Shown in pieces: positions 32,997-44,621 of a stretch of DNA of 64,000 nt; positions within the stretch are counted from its first letter, which is position 1; every line of letters begins with the position of its first letter. This stretch comes from Sipunculus nudus (Eukaryota > Annelida > Sipuncula > Golfingiida > Sipunculidae): contig CM049309.1 in NCBI GenBank assembly GCA_026874595.1, positions 11,274,576 to 11,338,575 of the forward strand. The letters run 5' to 3'. The translations under genes and the position numbers were made by a program. Under the pieces are notes generated by a model that was not told the origin of the DNA, made no database searches, and worked only from the letters and a program-made list of their open reading frames with translations.

Positions 32997-34745
32997 TAGA
33001 CAAATCAAATAATGAAACACAGGGTGCACAAACCAGATGGTCGTGAAACTGCGTAATACTTTGTATATATATACAAACAAGATGTCTATATACTATGTCC
33101 TAGCACACTTGATATGTCATAATGAACAGAGACTTTGGAATGTACTATATTGAGGACAAAGACCTGTTTTATTTCTTTTCCTTTGCAGGACATAAATATA
33201 GTTAAACGTTCTAGGTCACCGGTGCAGCGAGTAAGGTACTTATCAATCAGAGAATTCTAACTGCATGCATGAAATTAACAAAAACGAATGGCCACAGCCA
33301 GGACCTTTTGCTGGTGCATGTACACTATCCACTTTATCACCATATGGCCTTACACAAAAAGTTGTTCTACGAACTATGGGACAAAACATTAATTTTACTG
33401 GCCTAGGAAAATAAGTGAAAAAAAAAATAATTAGGCAAAAAAAAATGTATGGTTCTCAGGCACTTTTTGTTTTAAAAATAGGGCGATTAATTTTTTTACC
33501 TTTTTTATGTTTCGATAGAACTGTCATATTAGCAGGGAAAAGCATATAACAACAGATTTTTTTGGGATAAACAGGCAAAAGCACTACATAAGAAAAGAAA
33601 TCTTATCAAAATTATTATTTTATCCACTTTAACGATGAAAATAAAATTAAAAAAAAACTTGATGCGGGGGTTAAAATTGACACGGGCGGTGCCTGAGAAC
33701 CACATATATTCATATTTTTTGGCCTTAAATGATTTTCAATTATACCATTATGAACTTTTAGTGATAAGTACCAATATGAACTTTTGCATCATGACTATAC
33801 GTAAAGGCGTTCAGGCAAGAGCAAAATAAGCAAACTTGATACAAAAGAATTGGTGCTCCTTATATACATTAAAAATAAATCTTCATCTTTGAAAAAATAT
33901 GGGACGGGAATCTGCATGAACATTATTTTGTTGGTATGGCCTGAAGCGACTATTACAGGAAATATGCATGTAATGTTTATTGATAAGTATTCTGATTTTC
34001 ATTATGTATATAGATATTATATATAAATATACATACACATATATACACCGGTATATATAATATGTATAGTATCATGTAATATATATATTAAGGAGTCGAT
34101 AGGTAACTATTCACCCATTGCACTTTAGGAGACGCGTTATTATCATTTATTTATTAGAATACATTATTATAGGGTGACATATTCAGGCATAGCCTATTTT
34201 TCCACAAGGCCCTGGTAAAATGACAATAGTTATAAAATAATAAGGAATATGAAATGAGGTAAAAGTGAATTTAACAATGTGTGTGACTTAATGGCAATGG
34301 TCAAAGCTAAGTATATACTATATAGTAATGGGAAGCAACAGACATGAGAATATCTGTTCATTACAGTTTAGGCCATGTATATGCAAAACAGTGTTGTATA
34401 CTCCCCTGTGCCTAAATATAGGGGCATAACGTATGGGCGAGATGAACCTTATATGCCCTGACTGCGTAACGTTTGTTTTATTTACATGGAAGTGTTTGTC
34501 TTAGCATGTCGTTATTTATACGAGGTCAGAACCCTTGAACGGATCAATAGTAAAGAAAAGAGGTTATCATGTTATAATTAACCTACCACTGGGCAACAAT
34601 CAACCTCTTTTATATTGCTAACGACAATTTTGGTCACAACAGAGCTTAAGGCGACTTTGCTTAATGTTTAAGATCCTTTTATACGAAAGGCGATCCCGTT
34701 TGAAGATACCTTTTGCAGAATAACAGTTGTACAAATGGGTGTGCA

Positions 34746-34746
<1 letters not shown>
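32993..34746. other. no gene seen
   Basis: Very AT-rich, with poly-A and poly-T runs and scattered short TA tracts. No supported feature. Confidence 0.4.

Positions 34747-34802
<56 letters not shown>
34747..34802. repeat. (TG)n(GA)n compound microsatellite
   Basis: About 11 TG units, then about 13 GA units with one AAAG interruption. Confidence 0.95.
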
Positions 34803-34803
<1 letters not shown>

Positions 34804-36396
34804 GGAGATGCCATAATTCATAATCAATGGGCACCATACTCATTTTCTGAAGAAATCAGAAATAGCAAATTATGTAATTGCTGGACTAAGGTGTTTTCCA
34901 TTGACGTGACCTCACTTGATCTGTCAGATATAGTTAAAGCATGATCTCAATTGCCTATAGCAACGATACCCTGTTTGAAGGGTCAGTTGGTGTACACAAA
35001 TATTAATATGTGTACGTGACCCTCTATGAGACTTTGCATTGCTATTAATATATAATATAATTATATATATTTAACCTTTTTGATTAGTAATGCGTTCGTA
35101 TTCGCATGAGGAGAGAACAGTCAGACATGTTTATAAAACTGCATTACGATTAATGCCATGAACTATATACCTAGCTTCAATCTATTTTTTAATATTTGGA
35201 ACGGCAGGCTTAGTAAGACTTTTCAAACTTGACAATACAGGTAGCGCATGCATCTTGTCGATTTTAACCTGTAGCTTTGCGCAATTGACTGTAGGCTGAT
35301 ATGGTCTGCCAGGTCCGATATAACTCATGATACCCGTGCCGTGATATGTGCTCACCATGTCGCTTCGAATTCAATGAATCTGGACGGGGTCAAGCAGATC
35401 AAACAATCATGGAAATGGTCAGACTTGTCGAGCAGTTCCCGAGTCATTCATTATATGAAAATAACATAAATGTTTATGCTTAAAGAGAACCTAACAAGCA
35501 TACTAGCTCATGCAGGCCTGTCTGAAAATATGGTGCTACTCACCACCGGTTGATGTCATATAAATTCCCTGAGGCCACCCTTCCGTTAGACGTCATTTCT
35601 ACACGAAACAATTAGGACGTAATTTGGCGCTCTGACCAAAGTTTGGTTGTACGTTTGGTTTCTACCAAATGCGTTTTGGTGCTCCGGTTCAGGTCTTTGG
35701 GTGAACCATTGGTCGGACCGAGCGGAACCGAGAATGAATGTTAATTGGTTCTGCACAGACAGAGGATGGTATATAAGTCCCTCATACAAAATCAAAGTAC
35801 CGGGGCCTAAACATCTCTACACGTGGCCCCGGAACAAGCATAGGTATTATTTGGTATTGAGTGCAAACGGGTTGAAACCCAGTCGCTTCAGCTTCAGTTT
35901 TTGCCTTGAAAAAACACGGAACCACGACAAGCTGAATATAGGGACATAAGAATAAACCATCTCATTGTGGGTCTAAAAATCTGTTTACCAACTTTTTTTC
36001 ATAAAAACACCCGCATGTTTTTTAAGAAACGCGACAAATGTTGACACTTCATTTCGTCATTTCAGAGACGCCATTTTTTTCTTGACGTAACGCGTTTTAG
36101 TGCAATTCAGCACCCAGCTTCTGTTCACAACCAACCAAACAACTCGCCAAAACGCACCCTATAGGTCTCTTTCATTACAGCCGGGACAACGGTCTAATTT
36201 CACAATCAAAATTTGTTACAATTCCAAAAAGGGCTTCTGTTCACACTGAAAGTACGTAATCTTACAAGATTATACTTATTTAACTAGGTCCGTATCACCA
36301 AAAAAATCAAGTGCACGAAATTTGACTTGCTATTGAAATAACTGTAATACAACAGGTTTCATATTCATATATTTACGCCTTTCTAAACGATTATAT
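34803..36396. other. no supported gene
   Basis: Overlapping open frames on both strands at 35586-35949 are unrecognised. A TATATAAG motif is at about 35769. No splice-bounded exon is convincing. Confidence 0.35.
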
Positions 36397-37172
36397 TGTT
36401 ACAGGTGCCCCTTTTTATTGTGCGCAGCGGTCTTACAGATGATTGTTTTAATGTGCACACGGATGTTCCATGTGTTGTTGGTGTTTGGTTTGTGTGCATG
36501 CCACGCGTAGCTCGTGTTGTAGCGGCCTCGTCTGGCCGGATTTTGCAGGCTCGGTTTAATCAGCATTGGTTAAACCCTAGATACACAGCGTTCTTTGTTC
36601 TAGTATGTTCTTTGAACGTGTGTACTGTGTTAGATTCTTTAGATTGTTCGAGCAATGGAAGGTTCTCGGCTGGAGGTGAGAAGTTTAAATAGAGGGCTGT
36701 GTTTTAGAGCCGAGAGAGAGGTGAGAGAATATTCCAGCGGACACAGAAGCGTGTATGTCAGTTTGTGGGACCTATTCCGATAAGTGCGGCAATTATAGAT
36801 TTTCGTCAATTTTTCTTCTGGATTTGTGACGAATCTTATTTGGTCTTCAGTTTACTTTCGGGATTGTTACAAGAGCTTTACATTGGACTGTTATTCTCCG
36901 AGAGAATTTGTGTGAACTGTTCGTCCGGCTTATACATTTAAAGAACTTATCGCTGTGACAGTGGTGTTATCCAGGTACTGTGCACTTTGTTTATTTTACT
37001 GTGTGATTGTATTGATTTGTTGTCATACTGCTGTTATACCGTGTAATTGTATTGATTTAGAGTATTGTAATGTTAGAGTTGTTTTAAGAATAAATTATAG
37101 TTATTTGTTAACAAAAAACCACTGACTTCTTTTTTCATTCCCCTAGACATTTCACGCTGCCAAGTGTTACAG
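36397..37172 (+). mobile_element. possible solo LTR or LTR-like element
   Basis: Begins TGTTACAGG and ends CCAAGTGTTACA. It holds a TATA-like TTTAAATAGAGGGC (about 36684) and an AATAAA (about 37089) roughly 400 bases apart, the U3-R-U5 order of an LTR. The 3' part (CCACTGACTTCTTTTTTCAT, CCCTAGACATTTCACGC) resembles U5 of Gypsy-type elements from memory. There is no matching short target duplication outside these ends. Instead TGTTACAG itself is repeated at both ends, so the boundaries are uncertain. Confidence 0.35.
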
Positions 37173-38546
37173 AATCGGAATTTTTTTATCTCCTTGACAA
37201 AATTTATGTTCATCACGCATACGTGATCTGTTGATATTAGGTTCCGTAACAATATACCTTGGACTTCGGTGTATTCAGAAGCCCCAGTGCATTGGGGGTA
37301 AAAAATTCTTTACCAAAAAGAATTGAACGGCAGAGAATTACTCTTGTGAGTGTATATGGTTCTGCGCAGTATGTCAATGAAACATCATTTTGTACGCAAA
37401 CATTAAAAAAATGATTCATCACCGAGTGAGTAATTTACCATTGCGTGATGTAACCCATAAAAGTGAACGTAATTTGACCATAGTGTATGTGAAACACACT
37501 CTGAACATGATACAAAAAAATCACAAACGAGCCAATACATTTTTCTTAATGCCATGTGGCTTAATAACACGCTTCCCTGACCATCATTTGTTACAGCAAG
37601 TCACGCATGTGAGGCCCTGATGTATAACCTCCATAAATTCCCTTCTTGATGGTTCCTTGCATATTGCATCGCTCTCTTACATTCATGCTGTCACATTAAA
37701 TTTTTTCTTAGATTAAACGAGAATGGGGAAGTATTCCGTAAGCTCGATTTACTCACCCATTATCCTGTATATGGTTTTAATATCATTACTTATGCATGTC
37801 TCATGAACATGTAAGTGAATCTTGGGAATTATAGAAATTATAACTGTACATGAACGACCCAGTTAATTAAACGTACTGCGTACTATCATATTATCGTATT
37901 TTAGGCGTTGATTTTCATTTTTATAATAATTTATAAAATAAAACCTGATGTTTAGAAGGAGCCTATACAATCACGGATACCCTCACCAGAATTATATGAT
38001 CCAACTCTCCGGAGATCTTCTATACAAATGAGCTCTAGAGCAAAGCGGCCCTAATACCAATGAATGCGTCTGACTCTCGCTGTGTGAAAGAAATCATCCT
38101 GTACCAAAATGGTACATTAACTTTTGAATATTAAATAATATAATATGTTTATCCAGATCATACTTCTCAGCAAAATGTTAACAAAGTACGTTCAAAACCT
38201 TTTGCGTGTATTTGGACAAACCGAGGCAACCAAAGACAACCGAAAGAAAAAAAATACCTGCGCCATCTTGATTTAAAATATATATATATAATTAATCTTT
38301 TCAACTTGTCCGATAAATCCCTATAAGTGAATGTATTAGTCATTGTAAGTGGACGAATAGCGGTATCTTTAACTGTGAATGTCTTCCACTTGATCTTACA
38401 AATATGTATATACGACGACCGCTGAATCGTCATGTCGGAGATCCTTTACAGTGTTGAAGGGTGTCTGGGCGACATGCTCTACTGATCACAACCAGGGCAT
38501 CCCTAGTTCCTCCTGATAACTCTTTTTATTTTAGATTTATATATTT
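37173..38546. other. no gene seen
   Basis: AT-rich with short frames only. Confidence 0.4.
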
Positions 38547-38815
38547 TAGCGGGATTGGATAAGAGTTACAGACCTTTGATCGCAAGGTTGAGGGTTCGAG
38601 TCCCGTTCCGGCCGCAATTCGCGCTTAGACCACTGGCCAAGGTGTTAACTACAAAGTGTGTTCTCTTCACCCTGGGTTAACAGATATACACTGCTTATGC
38701 ATAGGGAAGGTACAATGTTGGGCGAATAACCTATAATTGCACCTTTTAATACCGCGTTTTCGGGTGTATGCTCCACAAAAAGGGACCCGAGAAAAGCTTC
38801 AAGAATGAACAAAAA
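38547..38815 (+). repeat. degenerate tRNA-derived SINE (family S1)
   Basis: AGCGGGATTGGATAAGAGTT head, B-box-like AGGGTTCGAGTCCCG, and body block GAGAAAAGCTTCAAGAATGA, in the same order as 23168-23519 (minus strand). More diverged than the other copies; the 3' end is missing. Confidence 0.7.
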
Positions 38816-39930
38816 CTTTACGTTATATGTTACCGCTATATGAAACTGGAGCGGTCGGTGACTGTAAACCAAACTTAGCTGGATCGTTTTCGTACTATCG
38901 AGTCTGCGACAGCCAGGCTTACAGAGAACTTTATTCACAACCGCTATATGGCGTCTGTTAAATCGATAATAAACAAGCCTGCAAATGTTCGGGCCGAAAT
39001 CGCAACTGCAAATCAAATCCAAAGAACAAAATGTAAACAACACACATCAACACGTGCCCTATGAACAAGAACACATGAAACAGAAACATGACAGGTTTGC
39101 ATGGCTTTATTTGATCGGTCAAATTCCCGATGCCCTCCCGGCAATGCTAAACGTTTGGTCAAGATTTAGCACTAGACGTACGCCGGCAGCCGCGTAGAAT
39201 AAGTGTACGCGAGTCACTTGTCTGGTTCAATTTCCTTGTTTATTATTTATGGAATAGACACATGAGTGACTCTCTGAATCAATGTCTGTGAATGCGTAGC
39301 TTCCGCAGACTTGATAGCATGAAGATGAGATACTTGTGAGGAGTCATTGAGGTTGTATATTAGACTATTTGACAACAATAAATTCGATTTTTTTCTTTAT
39401 ATTCGGGATGTGTATAGTTTTTGGGTATTCATATGTTACCAACTCCTTTACAAAATCCTTCCATTTAAACAAATATCCCCTCATAAAACCACAAGAGGGT
39501 ATAGTTGATGGCGGTACCGTTTACAGAATAATATAGTAATTGTTGTAACGAGGGCCTTTCATATCTGGCCTGGGTGAAATATCGATCATATATAAGCTAC
39601 GTTATGTATAGAGGACCTTTAGACCGACAGAGCATATCTACAGGTAGAGACCAGTCTATAATGACCCACTACCGGAGCGTTCATTAAGTTCTTTCCATAC
39701 GCTCAATAATTAGTATAGTATTTCAGCTACGGTGTATAAGGCGGGTGGCACTACTTTACCGTAAGCACGCTAAGCGGTGCCGTAAATAGGCGATAGATTA
39801 CAAACTTGGTCTTCACGTGTAGTAATAACTTCAGTCACATGCGTGCCGAGAGACAGAGAGATCACTGGGAAATCGAATGCACTAGTGGACCTAGGTTATA
39901 TTGAGCAGTGGTTCCTCAGCTGACGTTGGA
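38816..39930. other. probable 5' flank of gene 2
   Basis: No supported exon. A TATA-like GTGTATAAGG at about 39731 could drive transcription into the exon at 39931, but this is untested. Confidence 0.25.
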
Positions 39931-40027
39931 ATGACAGATAATGTGAAGCGGATATGTGAGCATGCAGTCTCGAAGACGTTTTATAAAGGACCTTTGTATG
40001 ACAGTCACCAATATTTGCCAAGAACGA
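39931..40027 (+). CDS. likely first coding exon of gene 2
   Basis: ATG in good context (GGAATGA) opens MTDNVKRICEHAVSKTFYKG and continues PLYDSHQYLPRT, ending with one base before GTAAAC. Phase 1 matches exactly the two leading bases of the exon at 44126 (split Ser codon), so the join reads PRT-S-YAGAINKT with no stop. Without splicing, the frame hits a stop three codons later. Supported by phase only; the donor is of moderate strength. Confidence 0.5.
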
Positions 40028-40589
40028 GTAAACCGCTATAGGCGGCATGTAAAGGTAGGAACTTCTGCAATTTAAGAAGTTAATGTACCTATATATACCT
40101 TTGCGTTTGATAGTAATATTTAATTTCTGTAAATCAGTCTAATTCCTGAGACACTATTCCCAGATTACTAGTATTTGTTTCTTGAAACAGCTAGATTGAG
40201 CAGGTTATAAATACAAGTTATAAAAGAGTATTAAAAGAGTAAAAAAAATGGCAATATGATTGTAACTAGGGTCTAAACTTATATATTTAATATATATAAT
40301 ATATATATATGTATATAAATAACATGTAACGTATTATTCCTAATCGTACTGCAGCACAGTATAATGTAGCTTTGATAAAGAATTATTGCACAAACGTTTT
40401 ATTATAGATATAATAATTTAAAGAAATAAGTTTCTTTGTTGAAGCATACGGGGAAACCTCTATTGTGCAAACAGGAAGACTTTACATTCCAACACACATA
40501 AATACACACACATATATATATATCTGAAATACATATATATATATAAATATATATCTGAAAATACTTGACTCGTCTTCATTTTGTATAAT

Positions 40590-40606
40590 TATATATATAT
40601 ATATAA

Positions 40607-40676
<70 letters not shown>
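40590..40676. repeat. (TA)n tract hosting a Helitron
   Basis: A long, interrupted TA tract, broken by the Helitron that begins at 40678. Confidence 0.9.
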
Positions 40677-40677
<1 letters not shown>

Positions 40678-40678
<1 letters not shown>

Positions 40679-41103
40679 TAGCAATTACCCGTGCTACGCA
40701 CGGTTTGCAACCCCCCGGTCACAGGAAGGCCTGCAAAACAATTCTTTCAAAGATCCCCCTTTTGAGAAAGGATCGCCGATGGGGATTATTTCGGGCCGGT
40801 GATCGCAAATATAAGAAAACCCTGAATGAGGCCCCCGGAGTAAAACTCTGTCCCGCCATCACACACGCTGTGGCCATTGTGTTACCGGGCTCGAAGACAC
40901 AAAGAAAAGAGGCGCCCGCGGGGGAGCAAATATTAAAACTATTAATTATGCACGTAATACGCAAATATTGTAAATAAAAGTGGATGGAATCTTTTCGGAC
41001 AAACCGAAAGCATATGTATGTCGAAAATCACGGCAATCCGTATGGTGGTATCAGAGGAGATACGGAAAATCACAAAAATCGCCTTACGCTATTAATATAT
41101 AGA
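40678..41103 (-). mobile_element. non-autonomous Helitron, 426 bp
   Basis: On the minus strand it begins TC (41103-41102: TCTATATATTAATAGCG) and ends CTAG (40681-40678). Seven bases before the CTAG is the perfect hairpin CCGTGC-GTA-GCACGG (40703-40689). The host bases are A before TC and T after CTAG, the canonical Helitron A|T insertion. There is no target duplication and there are no terminal inverted repeats. No Rep/helicase is encoded; the overlapping open frames of 81 and 90 codons on both strands are unrecognised. Confidence 0.85.
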
Positions 41104-41193
41104 TATACTTGTAGTATATGAGTGTTGAACGAATCCAACAGTGCTCTATATATATTAACCTAATGCTATGACCTGATACACAAAATTCATACA

Positions 41194-41195
<2 letters not shown>

Positions 41196-41257
<62 letters not shown>
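41196..41257. repeat. (TA)31 microsatellite
   Basis: Pure TA tract. Confidence 0.95.
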
Positions 41258-41260
<3 letters not shown>

Positions 41261-43041
41261 TGTATACCAGGAGCGGAATGGGCCTTCTGGAGGCCGGAAG
41301 CTGATAGTGTAAACTTTCGGCCGCTTTCCCCCCAGGTACCGGGGGTGTGTTTACCGCTTTCCATCCATGAATATAACCTTTACGGAAAAATTATGATCAT
41401 AATGTTGTCTTAAACGACAGAATGTCCATAAAAAGGTTAAGGTTGTCTATACATGCAATTTCTAGGGTTGTCTGAAAATCATATCTATAGTTTGGGATAT
41501 GGGAAATCAAAATAAGTGACATAAAAAATAAAGCAAAATCATATGTGTTTTCTGAATGTGACAGGACATGTCTATGCATTGTTTACAGATGTTGACCCTC
41601 TGTTGTCAGGGCAAAAGTGATTTTTATCTAGAAAAATAATTCATGTGATTTTAGAGTACTGTCTGACAGTCGCACCTGGGTAGCATTCTGGCTCAAATAT
41701 TAATCAAACCATGCCAGGCTGCCAGTCACATGACAGGGAATCGTTTCATTAGGTCTTTATCACCTCGGGCGATTGGAGTGTAAATACACTGCGCGTTAAA
41801 AGTACTGACCGTTTGAGAGCGGCTGGCTCTTTGAGAGTCGGCTCTTAACGGCTGCAGATGAAACCATGCGACATTTCCTGATAAGGGGCCCTCAAACAAT
41901 GGTCCGGCGTCCTTACTAGCAAAATACTATTGCATTTTTCGTATATTTGGAAGCTGTGTTAGTCGTACAGGTGTGTATGACTGATGACATTTTATAAATG
42001 AACCTTCTGGTGTTCACGTAATGTAGATACTAGTATTCATTTAGAAAATATGCATGTGCATGTCTCTCTGTTATGTGTTGCTTTCAGTGAGCTAGCAGAC
42101 ATAGTGCTTAGATTGTTCCGACCAAAGACATGATAGTTTACAAACCATGCAACAGAGAGCAGTGGTTAAGTTGAATTGGCTATCGAACGAATGTATCTTG
42201 ACCAATGCGTAAAGAGTGTAGATGCATTTCTTTCAAAAGAAAATATACAAAAATATTGTATTGTTGCATTTTGCGCAATGCCGAAGCGAAAAAATGCGAA
42301 ATATGATTTGTACTGAAAATGCCTCCAGTGTAGATAATAAAACGACGAACCGAAAAGAAAAAGACGGATGATATATATTAGCAGTGTAAAACCAGGTAAA
42401 GCTGGTCAGTCCTGTAAATTTTAACCCAGTTTGTTATGTTCTATTATGCTACCCCGAATTCTAATCGCTCGAATGATGATTAAACAGAACGGAGAAAGTG
42501 GAACCTAAGGTGAAAGGCCATGGTATGTCAACGGATCATTGCTGCTAAAAAATGTATTGTTGACAATAATTCATGCATTCACATAACTCCCGGTAATGAA
42601 CTGAATTCTCAAGTATCATTCACCATTTGGTCTGTCTGCTGACGTCTGTTATATACATTTGTTACCGTAATAAAACCCGAGACATTGCCGAACATTTTGG
42701 AAAATTCTAATGGTTTAGCGTCATTTATTTTTTCCATGAATGCAAAGACACGCGTTCTTGGAGTGTGACTACTGTGAAACGCGACGATAAATACCCTCGG
42801 ACACAATATATAAGTGTTTACTCAGTGCGTGGATTTAATGAACCAAAAGAAGCCTTTGGCCTCTGTAAATCCAGCATGTTCAAATCGGTTGTGTGTGTGT
42901 GCATAAACTGATGGTATATTGTTGTCTAATTGAGAGCACAAAGGAATAAGTGTAACCGCATATACCTATTGCTAGTGTGTGTGTGTGGGGGGGGGGGGGG
43001 GGAGTTTCCCAAATACGCCTCTAAATATACAAACATGTTTG

Positions 43042-43046
<5 letters not shown>
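41258..43046 (+). other. gene 2 intron sequence, nothing further seen
   Basis: No supported exon or repeat, apart from a GT run and poly-G at 42978-43002. Confidence 0.4.

Positions 43047-43093
<47 letters not shown>
43047..43093. repeat. (TA)n microsatellite
   Basis: About 23 TA units. Confidence 0.95.
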
Positions 43094-43097
<4 letters not shown>

Positions 43098-43124
43098 AAT
43101 TGTCTCCGCAAGAAAGGTTTGCCT

Positions 43125-43350
43125 TCATTCCCTTTTGTATGTGTGTGGGTGTGTTCATTTTTCAGGACATTTCGGGAATGGGCTAATGAAGAATCGATTA
43201 GATTTTGGTGTGAATCCGGCACATGGTCCGGATCCAAGACTGTCACCAAGTATTCACAAATGTACAGTCAGTTATACACGAATTAACAATGGAACATATG
43301 GTGAATAAGTGAATGGCGGAGGCTTACATTTTTAGAATGCCGATTTCGAG
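43125..43350 (+). repeat. dispersed repeat family R3, copy 2
   Basis: Blocks TTTCAGGACATTTCGGGAAT, GATTAGATTTTGGTGTGAAT, TGGTCCGGATCCA, ATTCACAAATGTA, AATAAGTGAATGGCGG and TTAGAATGC, co-linear with 5213-5500. Confidence 0.6.
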
Positions 43351-43526
43351 TATTGTTTAATGCTTTTTCTTCTGCAAGAAGCAACTGCTAAAGTGCTCTA
43401 TGCTATGGAACCAGAGCTGTATAGTTATACAAATACAGAGATACAGATACAGAGGAGTTAAATTTTGACATGCTTACTACTACGTGGTTCCGTGCAATAT
43501 GTTCTTGCATTCATCATCGTTATAAG

Positions 43527-43528
<2 letters not shown>

Positions 43529-43577
<49 letters not shown>

Positions 43578-43684
43578 AACTCAACCATCAGAGAGTCTTA
43601 ACATTTTGCAAGAAACAACTACATGCCCGAAAAATTTAGATTCCTCTTTATTTGTATATATAATTGTATCTGTATTTGTATAAC

Positions 43685-43721
<37 letters not shown>

Positions 43722-43820
43722 GACACAATAAATGTACGTATATATATTAGCCTTTATTTCTTTGTTCATAACAGGTTATGCAGGAGCTATAACTAAAACC
43801 ATGCCCTCACCACCGTTATA

Positions 43821-43875
<55 letters not shown>

Positions 43876-44003
43876 CCAGCTCAACCATCAGAGAGTCTAA
43901 CATTTTGCAAGAAACAACTACATGCCCGCAAAATTTAGATTCCTCTATATTTGTATATATAATTGTATCTGTATTTGTATAACTATATATATCTATATAT
44001 ATA

Positions 44004-44080
<77 letters not shown>

Positions 44081-44154
44081 CACAATAAATGTACGTATTA
44101 GCCTATATTTCTTTGTTCATAACAGGTTATGCAGGAGCTATAAATAAAACCATG
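43529..44154 (+). repeat. segmental tandem duplication carrying a splice acceptor and start codon
   Basis: Unit copies at 43575-43803 and 43875-44154, separated and expanded by (TA)n tracts (43529-43574, 43685-43721, 43822-43874, 43984-44078). Shared text runs from ACC(A/G)GCTCAACCATCAGAGA-like to CATAACAGGTTATGCAGGAG and ACCATG. The right copy is the real exon of gene 2; the left copy is a decoy whose frame ends after ATG CCC TCA CCA CCG TTA. Confidence 0.92.
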
Positions 44155-44621
44155 GCTAACACTTGGTGGGACTCGGAGGTTTCCACTATTCTGCCGGAAC
44201 CGGAAATAGTCCAGGATCCGGGAAGGAAGCTGTCGCGGCGTTCCATGAGTCTGTCGGACTACCAGAGACTTGGTGATGACGCCAGACGTCATCAGGACAT
44301 CATTATAACCACGGATATGCTAAACGAACTATGTTTGGTGCCGCCATCCAAAGTAGACATTGAATTTCAAATGAACTCGTGCCGTTCTTCGTCCTCTAGC
44401 CGGGCCTCAGAACGAGGCTCCTCTCAAAGTGGCATGCGAGTACCCCCGCCTACTCCCAGGACAAAACCTACGGCCGATGGTGCCCCTGTGAAGAAGGAAT
44501 ATCCTGAAAGTCCTGCTGCAGAAAAACATGTACACACCAATGAAATGCATCCAAGACTTAAATACAGGCCACGTCGCAGGTCGCCTTTCTACGAAGAAAA
44601 GCCATACGCGTCCATTCACAG
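44126..44621 (+). CDS. gene 2 exon, N-terminal half of an unrecognised basic protein
   Basis: Acceptor TTGTTCATAACAG, then an open frame to donor AG|GTAAGG. If translation starts inside this exon, ATG 44152 (AAACCATGG, strong context) is the start. If the 39931 exon is used, the frame enters through SYAGAINKT. Seen: MANTWWDSEVSTILPEPEIV, an RRSMSLSDYQRL segment that looks like a phosphorylation-prone basic patch, DIIITTDMLNELCLVPPSK, a Ser-rich stretch (CRSSSSSRASERGSS), a Pro-rich VPPPTPRTKP, and RPRRRSPFYEEKPYASIH. No signal peptide, membrane segment or known domain; probably largely disordered. The family is not recognised. Confidence 0.75.

Noticed and set aside
38580-38620. Possible second tRNA (AGGGTTCGAGTCCCG)
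   Set aside because: Only the B-box arm is tRNA-like; no acceptor stem closes and the body matches SINE family S1.
43465-44083. Tyr/Ile-repeat frames on both strands
   Set aside because: Translated TA microsatellites.
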